A DNA stretch of 64,000 nt from Bacillota bacterium (GTDB lineage Bacteria; Bacillota; Clostridia; Christensenellales; Aristaeellaceae). The translations under genes were made by a program, and so were the position numbers. The stretch covers positions 62,001 through 126,000 of the forward strand of contig JAFADG010000016.1 in the NCBI GenBank assembly GCA_023425025.1, in the 5' to 3' direction. This document shows positions 50,009-57,915 of the stretch, piece after piece; position 1 is the stretch's first letter, and each line of letters starts with the position of its first letter. A model generated the notes under the pieces. That model ran no database searches, was not told where the DNA came from, and worked only from the letters and a program-made list of their open reading frames with translations.

Positions 50009-50584
50009 GTGGATCAGCAAACGCTTTCGGGGCTGCTTGCTTTTTTCAAGGAGGCGGAAGCGCTGAAAACCCAGCACAGAACCGCGTCGCTTCATAACGG
50101 AGAGCGCGAGAGCGTAGCGGAGCATACCTGGCGTCTTTGCCTGATGGCCATGTGCCTGTGCCGGTTTGAAAAAGGAATCAGCCTGGAAAAGGTATTGAAG
50201 CTGTGCATCATACATGATTTGGGCGAAGCGGATGAAGGCGACGTGTCCGCCATCACCATGGAGGATAAGGCGGAAAAGACGCGCAGGGAGGAGCGCTGCC
50301 TATTTCGGCTGTGCAAAACACTGGAACCTTCCTTACGGGATGAAATCATGAGCCTTTATCAGGAATACAACGACGGTCTGACCGGCGAGGCAAAGCTTAC
50401 GCGCGGCCTGGACAAGCTGGAAACCTTGATTCAGCACAATCAGGGGAAGAATCCGGAGGATTTTGACTATGCGTTCAATCTGGCGTACGGAAGAGAATGG
50501 ACGGAGCAAAGCGAACTGTTGCACGGGCTGCGCATGCTGACGGACGAGGAGACGAAATCCCATCTTCCCGCGGCCCAGCGTTAA
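50009..50584 (+). CDS. HD-domain 5'-nucleotidase-like protein (YfbR/HDDC2 type)
   Basis: A 191-residue HD hydrolase. Motifs: SVAEHTWRLCLMAMCL (first His), LCIIHDLGEADEGD (HD plus the E and GD typical of YfbR/HDDC2 enzymes), and the late Asp in RGLDKLETLIQHN. Relatives dephosphorylate deoxynucleoside monophosphates. GTG 50009 follows AAAGGAGG; nearby ATG codons are out of frame. It is coupled to the DUF402 gene upstream. Confidence 0.86.
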   Translation: MDQQTLSGLLAFFKEAEALKTQHRTASLHNGERESVAEHTWRLCLMAMCLCRFEKGISLEKVLKLCIIHDLGEADEGDVSAITMEDKAEKTRREERCLFRLCKTLEPSLRDEIMSLYQEYNDGLTGEAKLTRGLDKLETLIQHNQGKNPEDFDYAFNLAYGREWTEQSELLHGLRMLTDEETKSHLPAAQR

Positions 50585-50633
50585 TGCTTAAGCAAGTCTC
50601 ATTTCCGAGAAAAGACGCATATTTTGACGAATC

Positions 50634-50662
50634 TTGACATGTGATATGAACGTGCCTATAAT
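50634..50662 (+). promoter_or_regulatory. Perfect-consensus sigma-A promoter of the sensor kinase
   Basis: TTGACA (50634-50639), 17 bp, TATAAT (50657-50662): every position matches consensus, 47 bases before ATG 50710. Confidence 0.9.
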
Positions 50663-50709
50663 TGTAAATAGATGCACTTCTTGGCTTCTGATCGCCAACG
50701 GAGGAAAAT

Positions 50710-53613
50710 ATGAAGACAGCAGACATCAGGCGACGAAGGAATTTATTGGCCTGGCTTTATGTGCTGATTGCTTTTCTTTTTTATTTTTTGGATGGAACGC
50801 CCGCTCATGTGAATGAAACCCTTCTTTTTGTTCTGAATACTGTCTTTACGGGCATCCTTCCGCTGATTGTGGCTGTTATGGCCGGCTATTCGTACCGGCA
50901 TAACAAAAGCCTCAGCATCCTTTTCATGAGCTGCGGCATGCTGGTATTTGGCGCGGGCTCCATACTGACGGGCCTGATCCGCCTGACGCCCGGCACGGAG
51001 AACGCGTCCGTAGCGGTGTATGATTTCTGCATCTTCTTCAGCGCTGCCTGCCATTTTGCCGCGGCGGTAAAGGTGATCCGGCGAAGAAGCTACAATGCGG
51101 CGGTCATGCGTTTGCTGCCGCCTTTTTCATACCTGTTCACGCTGATGTTTGTCATAGGGGTATTTGCGGCAGCCCGGTTTGAGCTGCTTCCGCCGTTTAT
51201 TGATCAGAACGGGGGAACCAGGCTTCGTTCCATTGTTCTTTGGCTGTCGGCAACCTGCTTTCTGGCCTCTTTTCTGGAACTGAGCGGCCAATTTGCGCAT
51301 CAGAAGCGGGATTATCTTTTCTGGTATTCCCATTCGCTGCTGCTGATGGCCGTTGGCTTGGTCATCGTGTTTTTGTCCACGGGCATCGGTACGCTGACAG
51401 GCTGGATCGGCCGGGGGACGCATTATATCGGCGCGGTTTTCGCGCTGCATGCCATGGTTTGCGTGGGCAGGGAAGCGAGGCGGAATGGAAGGTCCTTGGC
51501 ATTTGTCATGGAGGATTTTTTTATCGATGAAGGCTCGGGGTATAAAAGCCTGGCGGCAGAATCAAGCAGCGCCATGTTTATCACCGATAAATCCTTCAAT
51601 ATCCGGTTTGTCAATGCAAGCGCCGCCGCAATGCTTGGCTGCTCAAGGGAAGAGCTTTTGCATACGTCGTTTCTTGACCTGTTCCCCGAACCATACAAGG
51701 ACCAGATCGTGATGGGCTTTGAAGAGCATGTGTCCACAGGCCTGGATCATGGCAGCAACGCGCTGAGGCTTTCCATTGCCGGCCGGCAGGGGAAGGTCTG
51801 CTCTGCCGATATGGTTGCAACCTACCATATCACCTATGCCGGCGTTGTGTGCACCTATATTCTGCAGGATATTACGGAGCGCGAGCATGCGTATAAAGAA
51901 ATTGAACAAAAGAACGCCGCCCTTCGGACCATCAACCAGGTCTGTGAGGTCGCCATTCATGGCACCGATGCCGGCGGTTTTGCGGATAAATGCCTGGAAA
52001 TTATTCTGCATGCAACGGACGGCAGCTGCGGCCTGCTTGGCGCGGTGGGCGGGGACGGCGCGCTGAAGGTACTGACAGCCAAGCATAATAGGCCCGACGG
52101 ATGCTGTGTCGGCGCCGGTGCCCCGATTCCGTTTCCGGAAGGCCAGTGCAATTTTTTGGATTTTTGCAATGCGGTCGTTCATGACCGGAAGCCGGGTTTG
52201 ATGCATCCGCCGCTTGCGCTTGGGGCGCGCGGCGGCGGGAGATCCGGGCATTTGCCCGGCATCTCCTACCTTGGTGTTCCGATTTTGAAAGGCAGCAATG
52301 TGGTGTGCCTGGTTTCCCTGCGCAGCGATAGGCGCAAATTCCTGCCGGAAGATCAGCGGATGCTGGAGGAACTGATTCCCACCGTATATGAAATACTGCA
52401 AAAGGAGCAGGCGGAGGCTGCTTTGCGCGTCAGCAACTCGCTGGTGCGGGCCATCCTGGATGGGACTCCCGATCCTGTATTCCTGAAGGATGTACAGGGG
52501 CGCTTTCAATTGGGAAACAAGGCGCTGAGCCAGGTATTGGGTGTGCCGTTGGAGGATTTGCTGGGCCGGACATGCCTTGACGTTTATACCGACAAGGAAA
52601 AGGCAAGGAATGTCATGAAAAACGATCGGCGTGTCCTGGCATCCGGCAAAGCGCAGACCTTTGAAGAGGTGATCCCCGCCGTCACGGGGATCCGCACGTA
52701 TCTGTCCAACAAATCCCTGTGGATCAATGAGCATGGCGCGGCCCGCGGCATCATCGGCATCGCGCAGGATATTACCGACAGAAAGAGCATGGAGCTGGAA
52801 CTGAAAAAGCAGTCCATTGATCTGGAGCTGAAAAACAAACTGATTACAGACTTTTTCATCAACATCTCCCATGAGTTCAAAACGCCCCTGTCGGTGATCG
52901 TATTGGTCTCCGATTTGCTGGAACATGAAATCGGCCAACAGGAAGTGAGCCTTGAGAATGTTGCCCGGTTTGTCAGGATCCTACGGGTGAACGCGTTTCG
53001 GCTGCGGCGGTTGGTTGCCAACCTGCTGGACATTACCAAGCTGGACGCCGGCTTTATGCAGCCCAGGTGGGAAAACGCGGATGTGGTCTGCATGCTGCAA
53101 AACCTGGTGGCTTCCACGGCGGTATTCGCAAAAAAGAAAGAACTGTCGCTTGGGTTTCACAGCGCTGTCGGCGAACTTGATATGGCCACCGACAGCCTGA
53201 TGCTGGAAAGAATCGTATTGAACCTTTTGTCCAATGCCATCAAGTACACAAAAAAGGGCGGCGCGATCCGCGTCTCCCTTTGCATGCTGGAGGACAAGCT
53301 GAGCATATCGGTCAAGGACAATGGGGAAGGAATACCGCCCGACAGGCAGGAGATCATATTCGACCGGTTCAGACAGGTGAATACTTCCCTGACGCGTTCC
53401 AGCGAGGGCTGCGGCATTGGCCTGTCGATCACAAAATCCCTGGTGGAATTGCTGGGCGGAACCATCGCCTTTGAAAGCGAGCTGGGTATGGGAAGCACGT
53501 TCTGCGTGTTTCTGCCGGTGACGCGCAATGAAAGCAATACCAAGCTGGAGCAGGATGGGACAGAGCTGAACAGCCGCATTCAGCTGGAGCTCTCAGACAT
53601 CAGCTTTGATTAG
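50710..53613 (+). CDS. Membrane sensor histidine kinase (MASE-like/PAS/GAF/PAS)
   Basis: A 967-residue kinase. The first 250 or so residues contain about seven or eight membrane helices forming an integral sensor. Then follow a PAS domain (about 280-395, with AESSSAMFITDKSFNIRFVN), a GAF domain (about 410-575), a second PAS (about 580-705), the phosphoacceptor helix with His721 in FFINISHEFKTPL, and an HATPase_c domain with N box NLLSNAIKYTKKGG, DNGEGI, and GCGIGLSITKSL. It lacks a receiver. The single-domain regulator encoded convergently, its 3' end overlapping by 21 bases, is the obvious partner. Confidence 0.9.
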   Translation: MKTADIRRRRNLLAWLYVLIAFLFYFLDGTPAHVNETLLFVLNTVFTGILPLIVAVMAGYSYRHNKSLSILFMSCGMLVFGAGSILTGLIRLTPGTENASVAVYDFCIFFSAACHFAAAVKVIRRRSYNAAVMRLLPPFSYLFTLMFVIGVFAAARFELLPPFIDQNGGTRLRSIVLWLSATCFLASFLELSGQFAHQKRDYLFWYSHSLLLMAVGLVIVFLSTGIGTLTGWIGRGTHYIGAVFALHAMVCVGREARRNGRSLAFVMEDFFIDEGSGYKSLAAESSSAMFITDKSFNIRFVNASAAAMLGCSREELLHTSFLDLFPEPYKDQIVMGFEEHVSTGLDHGSNALRLSIAGRQGKVCSADMVATYHITYAGVVCTYILQDITEREHAYKEIEQKNAALRTINQVCEVAIHGTDAGGFADKCLEIILHATDGSCGLLGAVGGDGALKVLTAKHNRPDGCCVGAGAPIPFPEGQCNFLDFCNAVVHDRKPGLMHPPLALGARGGGRSGHLPGISYLGVPILKGSNVVCLVSLRSDRRKFLPEDQRMLEELIPTVYEILQKEQAEAALRVSNSLVRAILDGTPDPVFLKDVQGRFQLGNKALSQVLGVPLEDLLGRTCLDVYTDKEKARNVMKNDRRVLASGKAQTFEEVIPAVTGIRTYLSNKSLWINEHGAARGIIGIAQDITDRKSMELELKKQSIDLELKNKLITDFFINISHEFKTPLSVIVLVSDLLEHEIGQQEVSLENVARFVRILRVNAFRLRRLVANLLDITKLDAGFMQPRWENADVVCMLQNLVASTAVFAKKKELSLGFHSAVGELDMATDSLMLERIVLNLLSNAIKYTKKGGAIRVSLCMLEDKLSISVKDNGEGIPPDRQEIIFDRFRQVNTSLTRSSEGCGIGLSITKSLVELLGGTIAFESELGMGSTFCVFLPVTRNESNTKLEQDGTELNSRIQLELSDISFD

Positions 53614-54000
53614 CCCTTGGCGCCTGCTTTCATAGACGGTCCGTATTCTCTGTACAATCACATCCGCGTTGACGGGCTTTAGCAGAAAGCTGTCCGCGCC
53701 AAGCTCCGCGGCCGTTTGCAGGATGTCGTCGTTGCCGATAGCTGTCAGCAGGATCACGGCAGGCTTGTTCAAAACATGATCATTCATATGGGCAAGCACC
53801 TGCAAACCATCCATATCCGGCATAATGATATCCAGCAGCATAACGTCGGCCTGAGCATTTTGAAGGGCGTCAAGCGCCGCAGCGCCCGAATTGCAGATAC
53901 CCGTAATATAAATATCCTCATGCATCGCCAATGCGTAGCCCATGAGGTCCGCCAGGTATTTGTTGTCGTCGACAATGAGTACCTTTATTAAATTTTCCAC
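53593..54000 (-). CDS. Single-domain response regulator
   Basis: A 135-residue CheY-like receiver and nothing more. Acidic pair in VLIVDDNKYL, phosphoacceptor Asp in DVMLLDIIMPDMDG, Thr in VILLTAIGN and Lys in FLLKPVNADV. The GTG at 54000 is the likely start (weak GGAT upstream); a longer frame reaches 54096 but its extra residues are unlike a receiver N-terminus. Its last 21 bases overlap the end of the kinase gene on the other strand. With no output domain it must act by protein contact or phosphotransfer. Confidence 0.85.
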   Translation of the reverse strand: MENLIKVLIVDDNKYLADLMGYALAMHEDIYITGICNSGAAALDALQNAQADVMLLDIIMPDMDGLQVLAHMNDHVLNKPAVILLTAIGNDDILQTAAELGADSFLLKPVNADVIVQRIRTVYESRRQGLIKADV

Positions 54001-54145
54001 TTCGCCAATCCAGCTTTCATATTCATACCATTGTATCCTACTATAGGCAGATGGATATTGCAAGGAGAATGTGCAGCCCCAAAGCGCGCGGGGCATAGAA
54101 ATAAGCCAGGCAGGCGGGTTGCCTGTCTGGCCGTGGGTTCATTTG

Positions 54146-55018
54146 CTAATTGCACTTCTCGCAAGGCTTCAGTTTTCTTTTTTCCGCCTCCGATTTTTTG
54201 ATCTGCTTGGGGTCCTTCATGTCGCTGCAGGTGGGGTCGGTGTGGTATTCCGTGCCTTTGCTGACCACCCAGACAAACACATCCGGGTCTTCCTTCGCCT
54301 GGCCGCCGCCGAGCAGGGCCAGCGTTTTTTCGCCGGCGATGCCGTCGGCTGTCAGTTTGTTTATCTTCTGAAAGGACTTTACGGCCCCCAGGGTGCCGTC
54401 GCCGAACTGGCCGTCGTCAGCATTCAGGGGCAGGTAACCCAGATCAATCAACTGGCCCTGCAGGGTTTTGACCCCGTCGCCTTTGGAACCGTATTTGAGC
54501 ACCGGGCTGTTTGGATCGGGGGTTGCGGCAGGCGCGGGCGTAGGCGTGACCGGCTGCACAGGGGAAGGAATGGATGTAATGACCGGCGCGCTGGTGATGA
54601 TGACCTGTTTTGCAGGGTCATCGGTGGCGGGATTCTGCTGCACGGGATCACCCGCCTGACCGCCGGTGGCGACCATGGCCGCCGCAGCATCCGGGCTGGA
54701 GGACGACGCAATGTTGGTGGGGTCTGCGTTGTTGAGCGCGGTGGAAATAAGGGCAACGGCGGCAAAGGCCAGCAAGATCCACGGCCATAGCCTTCTGTTG
54801 CTTTTTGGCTCGCTGCTCCTTGTCATGTAGGTCCCCGTAACGGGGTTGAACTTGCCGGCCTGCGGATAGCGGGTGATGCGGCCGCCATCCTCATCCTGCA
54901 AACTGTTTTGAAAGACCTCGCCAAAGCTTTCGCTGCGCACGGGCACCGCGCCGAAGGTTGTATTCCGGTGGTCTGATTTTCTGCCCGCTTTGCTATTCTT
55001 TTGAAGTCGGAAGCCCAT
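54146..55018 (-). CDS. Membrane protein with peptidoglycan-binding and Cys/His-rich end
   Basis: A 290-residue protein: a cytosolic, charged N-terminal 75 residues, a membrane helix (RLWPWILLAFAAVALISTAL), a Pro/Thr/Ala-rich extracellular linker (TPTPAPAATPDPNSP), a PG_binding_1 domain (GDGVKTLQGQLIDLGYL, then DGQFGDGTLGAVKSFQ), and a C-terminal segment YHTDPTCSDMKDP with KLKPCEKC. That last part has the spacing of a His/Cys metal site seen at the ends of some surface nucleases. GGGTGAGAG precedes ATG 55018. It probably docks to the cell wall. Confidence 0.78.
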   Translation of the reverse strand: MGFRLQKNSKAGRKSDHRNTTFGAVPVRSESFGEVFQNSLQDEDGGRITRYPQAGKFNPVTGTYMTRSSEPKSNRRLWPWILLAFAAVALISTALNNADPTNIASSSSPDAAAAMVATGGQAGDPVQQNPATDDPAKQVIITSAPVITSIPSPVQPVTPTPAPAATPDPNSPVLKYGSKGDGVKTLQGQLIDLGYLPLNADDGQFGDGTLGAVKSFQKINKLTADGIAGEKTLALLGGGQAKEDPDVFVWVVSKGTEYHTDPTCSDMKDPKQIKKSEAEKRKLKPCEKCN

Positions 55019-55287
55019 ATGCTCTCACCCATCACACGTCGTTGGTAGGAAAAGTACTTTTCAAGCAAGGAGGATTTCTTTTTATTCTTTCCATGGTACT
55101 TAAATGGCCGCAAAGGCGGTATGCCTTTGCCGGCAATTAAAAAACGGTCCCGGCCCATGCTTCGCTATGGCATGAAATGGAAATGATCTGCTTTGATTAT
55201 AATGCGTTCTTCCACGTATTTCAAATGTTTTATTGCAATTGGGTAAAAATTTGAATATGTAAACGGAAATCAGCCGTATTCAGCGAG

Positions 55288-55515
55288 CTATTCCACGGCA
55301 TTTTTATATTTTTCGGCATACTTTTTTTCGTTCTCCATGGTCCAAAATCCGCCGCCCTCCCAATCCGCCTGCAGCTTCATGATCGCCCGGTATTTATGTT
55401 CCATGTCATCGCGCATGCTGCCAAGCACCACGGGGTTTTTCATGTGCTCCTCCATATCGGCCTTCAATGCCTGGACCGCGGCCATCTGCAATTCAAAAAA
55501 GCGCTCCCTGGTCAT
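55288..55515 (-). CDS. Small charged helical protein
   Basis: A 75-residue protein, almost all predicted helix, rich in Glu, Lys and Met (TRERFFELQMAAVQALKADM). I do not recognise a family. GAGGGG lies 5 bases before ATG 55515. It stands between the peptidoglycan-binding protein and the FMN-binding/ApbE operon and ends about 40 bases from an AT-rich region (55130-55260) with no ORF. Confidence 0.55.
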   Translation of the reverse strand: MTRERFFELQMAAVQALKADMEEHMKNPVVLGSMRDDMEHKYRAIMKLQADWEGGGFWTMENEKKYAEKYKNAVE

Positions 55516-55609
55516 AAACACCCCTCTTTCTTATATAGGTATCATGCCCAGTTTGATGGAAAATATTATGGCCGCCCGGATCAGCTTGAGGAAGCGTTCC
55601 GGCGGATGC

Positions 55610-55635
55610 AAAAGCGGCAGCCTTTGCGCTGCCGC
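55610..55635 (-). terminator. Terminator of the TetR-ApbE-FMN operon
   Basis: GCGGCAGC and GCTGCCGC form a perfect 8-bp stem; on the minus strand TTTT follows. It lies 23 bases past the stop of the FMN-binding gene. Confidence 0.82.
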
Positions 55636-55657
55636 CAGGGTATTTTGTTGGCCTCCG

Positions 55658-56098
55658 TCACTTGTTTCCCGCCTTTGCGAGGGCGTTTTCCACCGCTTTC
55701 AGATGGGCGTTGGAGGTGAGTGTCGCGCCGCTGATCACATCGACGTTCAGCGACTGGGAGCTTATCACCCTTTGGGAAAGGTCGTCGATACTCTGCCCGT
55801 TTCTTATCTCAATGGGTTTGCCCTCTTTGAGGGTGCTGCCCGAAAGCACTTTGATATCCGATACCTTGCCATTTGATACGCTGACCTGCACGCTGGTATT
55901 GCGCATGGAATCGCCGGCGCCTTTGTACTCGCCCGTATACGTGCCGGCCGCAAGGTCGGAAAAACTCTTTTTCGGAAAGGTCATTTTAGAAAGCTCCCGC
56001 CGCCCCGGCGCTGTCACAAGCATCATAATACCCATGACGGCCACCAGCACGCCGAGCACAATCAAAATCCACATTCCTGTTTTCCCCTTTCTTTTCAC
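55658..56098 (-). CDS. Membrane-anchored FMN-binding-domain protein
   Basis: A 146-residue protein: a basic N-terminus (KRKGKTG), one membrane helix (MWILIVLGVLVAVMGIMMLV) and an extracytoplasmic FMN_bind domain. The ApbE target motif is DVISGATLTS, where the Thr would carry FMN through a phosphoester bond. GTG 56098 is preferred, having AAAGGA 8 bases upstream and giving the basic cap; ATG 56074 is possible. The apbE gene lies immediately upstream in the operon, supporting covalent flavinylation. A likely role is extracytoplasmic electron transfer. Confidence 0.84.
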   Translation of the reverse strand: MKRKGKTGMWILIVLGVLVAVMGIMMLVTAPGRRELSKMTFPKKSFSDLAAGTYTGEYKGAGDSMRNTSVQVSVSNGKVSDIKVLSGSTLKEGKPIEIRNGQSIDDLSQRVISSQSLNVDVISGATLTSNAHLKAVENALAKAGNK

Positions 56099-56115
56099 GA
56101 AAAAAATCCTTTCCG

Positions 56116-57087
56116 TTATGGTGTACATTCCGCCCGGATGCCAAAGGCGGGCGTAAAGCAATCCTTCAGGCCGCCGGTAATGGTGACGCCCAGCTGATCG
56201 TTTACCAGCACAGCCTGCGCGGATGGAAAATGCCTCAAAAGCTTCAGCCCCTTTTGAAGGCCCGATACGAATAGGACGGTGGACAGCGCGTCGGCTTCCA
56301 TGGCGCTTTTTGATACCACCGTTACGCTGATGAGCCCCGATTCCGCCGGGTATCCGGTCGCGGGATCGAGCAGGTGATGCCTGCGCTTGCCCGCTTCATC
56401 CACAAAATAGCGTTCGTAATCCCCGGAGGTGACCACCGCCTTGTTTACAACGCTGACGGCGCCGATCATTTGCCCGGCCTGCCGGGGGTGGCGGATGCCC
56501 ACCTGCCAGGGGGAACCGTCAGGCTTTGCGCCCAGGGTGGATACGTTGCCGCCGATGTTTGTATACGCCGAGCGGATGCCGCACCTTGCAAACACTTCCA
56601 TGGCCCTGTCGCTGGCATACCCCTTGCCCACGCCGCCAAGGTCTATCATCTGGCCGGGCTTTGTAAGCTTTGCTGTGACATTCCCACGGTCCAGCACCAG
56701 CATGGAGAAGCCCGTCAGCGCCCTGGCGGCAAGTATATCGGCTTCTTTAGGCGAATGCCCCGCGTGGCATACATTCCACAGTTTTACAAGGGGGCCGATG
56801 GTTACATCAAAGGCCCCGCCGCACAGGCGCGATATCTGTTGGGCGTGATGGAGCAGGGAAAAAGTCTCTCGGCTGATTTTCACCCGGGCAAGCCCCGCGA
56901 TCCGGTTGATTTTTGATATCTCGCTGCCTTCCTCAAAGCGGGAAAGCAGCTTCTCCAGCCGCTTGAGCTCCGCCTGAACGGCGGCAAAGGCGCGGCGCGG
57001 ATTTTCGCCGTAGGCCTTATGCGTGATCCGCGTGCCCATGCCGCCCTGTACCGTTTGACCCCATTTGCGTTCCAAAGCAGGCTGCAT
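56116..57087 (-). CDS. apbE: FAD:protein FMN transferase ApbE
   Basis: A 323-residue ApbE-family enzyme, which moves FMN from FAD onto a Thr of FMN_bind domains outside the membrane. Family motifs: LLSRFEEGSEISKIN near the N-terminus, FDVTIGPLVKLW, the metal and FAD site QMIDLGGVGKGYASD, NIGGNVSTLG, and VTSGDYERYF with HHLLDPATGYP. No clear signal peptide or lipobox is present, unusual for a protein that acts outside the cell. It lies 3 bases after the TetR gene and 17 before the FMN-binding gene. Targets in this window are the products at 55658 and 3509. Confidence 0.92.
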   Translation of the reverse strand: MQPALERKWGQTVQGGMGTRITHKAYGENPRRAFAAVQAELKRLEKLLSRFEEGSEISKINRIAGLARVKISRETFSLLHHAQQISRLCGGAFDVTIGPLVKLWNVCHAGHSPKEADILAARALTGFSMLVLDRGNVTAKLTKPGQMIDLGGVGKGYASDRAMEVFARCGIRSAYTNIGGNVSTLGAKPDGSPWQVGIRHPRQAGQMIGAVSVVNKAVVTSGDYERYFVDEAGKRRHHLLDPATGYPAESGLISVTVVSKSAMEADALSTVLFVSGLQKGLKLLRHFPSAQAVLVNDQLGVTITGGLKDCFTPAFGIRAECTP

Positions 57088-57090
57088 ATC

Positions 57091-57699
57091 TTACTCGGGA
57101 GCTTTCTTGCCGCCTCCCGTATAGCGGCTGTCGGTCAGGCCCTGCAAAAGAAATTCCGTCAGATAATCCTGCAGCTGGGGGAAGAACCTGAGGCCGATCT
57201 CTTCCTTGTAGAAGCCGATTTTGATGATGGCACCGAACATGGCCATGATCATTTCACTGTCGATATCGGTGCGCATCCTGCCCTCTGCCTGCCATTTTTG
57301 CACCAGCGCATAGAAGGTGTGGTACAGAAAGTCTACGCTGCTAAGGCCGCTTTCTTCCCTGTACAGCTTCTCGATCTTGGCAAAAACATCGCGGTTGTAC
57401 CACTGGGATAAAATGGGGTTGGCTGCCATTCTCTCCATGTTCAGTTCCAACAGCTGGCGGATCAGCATGGCCGGCGGCAGGCTCATGTCGACGGATTCCA
57501 GCAGACCCTTGGACAGCTTTTGGTTTTCATCCAGATAGATGTCCATGAACAGCTTTTCCTTGGAGGCGTAGTAGTTGTAGAACGAGCCTACCGACACGCC
57601 CGCCAGTTTTGTGATGTCGGCCACATTCGTATCCTTGAACCCTTTTTGGCTGAACAGCTCCATCCCGCACCTGTACAGATCCGCTCTTTTGTCCTCCAT
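57091..57699 (-). CDS. TetR-family transcriptional regulator
   Basis: A 202-residue TetR regulator: N-terminal helix-turn-helix LFSQKGFKDTNVADITKLAG followed by VSVGSFYNYYASKEKLF, then an all-helical ligand-binding domain. GGGAGGTG precedes ATG 57699. It is the first gene of the operon with apbE and the FMN-binding gene, so it probably regulates its own operon through the palindromes at 57730-57755 and 57795-57816. The inducer is unknown. Confidence 0.9.
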   Translation of the reverse strand: MEDKRADLYRCGMELFSQKGFKDTNVADITKLAGVSVGSFYNYYASKEKLFMDIYLDENQKLSKGLLESVDMSLPPAMLIRQLLELNMERMAANPILSQWYNRDVFAKIEKLYREESGLSSVDFLYHTFYALVQKWQAEGRMRTDIDSEMIMAMFGAIIKIGFYKEEIGLRFFPQLQDYLTEFLLQGLTDSRYTGGGKKAPE

Positions 57700-57729
57700 G
57701 GCGCACCTCCCGGCTGAAATCAAACATAA

Positions 57730-57755
57730 TGAATGAATATTTTTTGATTCATTCA
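57730..57755. promoter_or_regulatory. TetR operator candidate 1
   Basis: TGAATGAAT, 8 bp, ATTCATTCA: a perfect 9-bp inverted repeat just downstream of the -10 box of the TetR operon, covering the expected transcription start. Confidence 0.78.
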
Positions 57756-57756
57756 A

Positions 57757-57785
57757 ATTGTAGCATAAGGAAAGACAGCCGTCAA
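57757..57785 (-). promoter_or_regulatory. Sigma-A promoter of the TetR-ApbE-FMN operon
   Basis: Minus strand: TTGACG (57785-57780), 17 bp, TACAAT (57762-57757). Palindromes flank it on both sides. Confidence 0.78.
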
Positions 57786-57794
57786 GCGGGATTC

Positions 57795-57816
57795 TGAATA
57801 TTTCTTGTAATATTCA
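57795..57816. promoter_or_regulatory. TetR operator candidate 2
   Basis: TGAATATT, 6 bp, AATATTCA: a perfect 8-bp inverted repeat upstream of the -35 box. It shares the TGAAT/ATTCA ends with candidate 1. Confidence 0.6.
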
Positions 57817-57821
57817 TCAGT

Positions 57822-57855
57822 TAAATAAAAAGGCGGCGCCTTGTGAAAAGCGCCG
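57822..57855 (-). terminator. Terminator of the glycogen operon
   Basis: On the minus strand CGGCGC and GCGCCG (10-base loop) are followed by CCTTTTTATTT. It lies about 60 bases after the glgA stop codon. Confidence 0.78.
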
Positions 57856-57915
57856 TCATGGATTGTTTCAAAAAGTGGAATGGCTTTGCATTTATGGGGA
57901 GGGCTGCTCCTGCGG

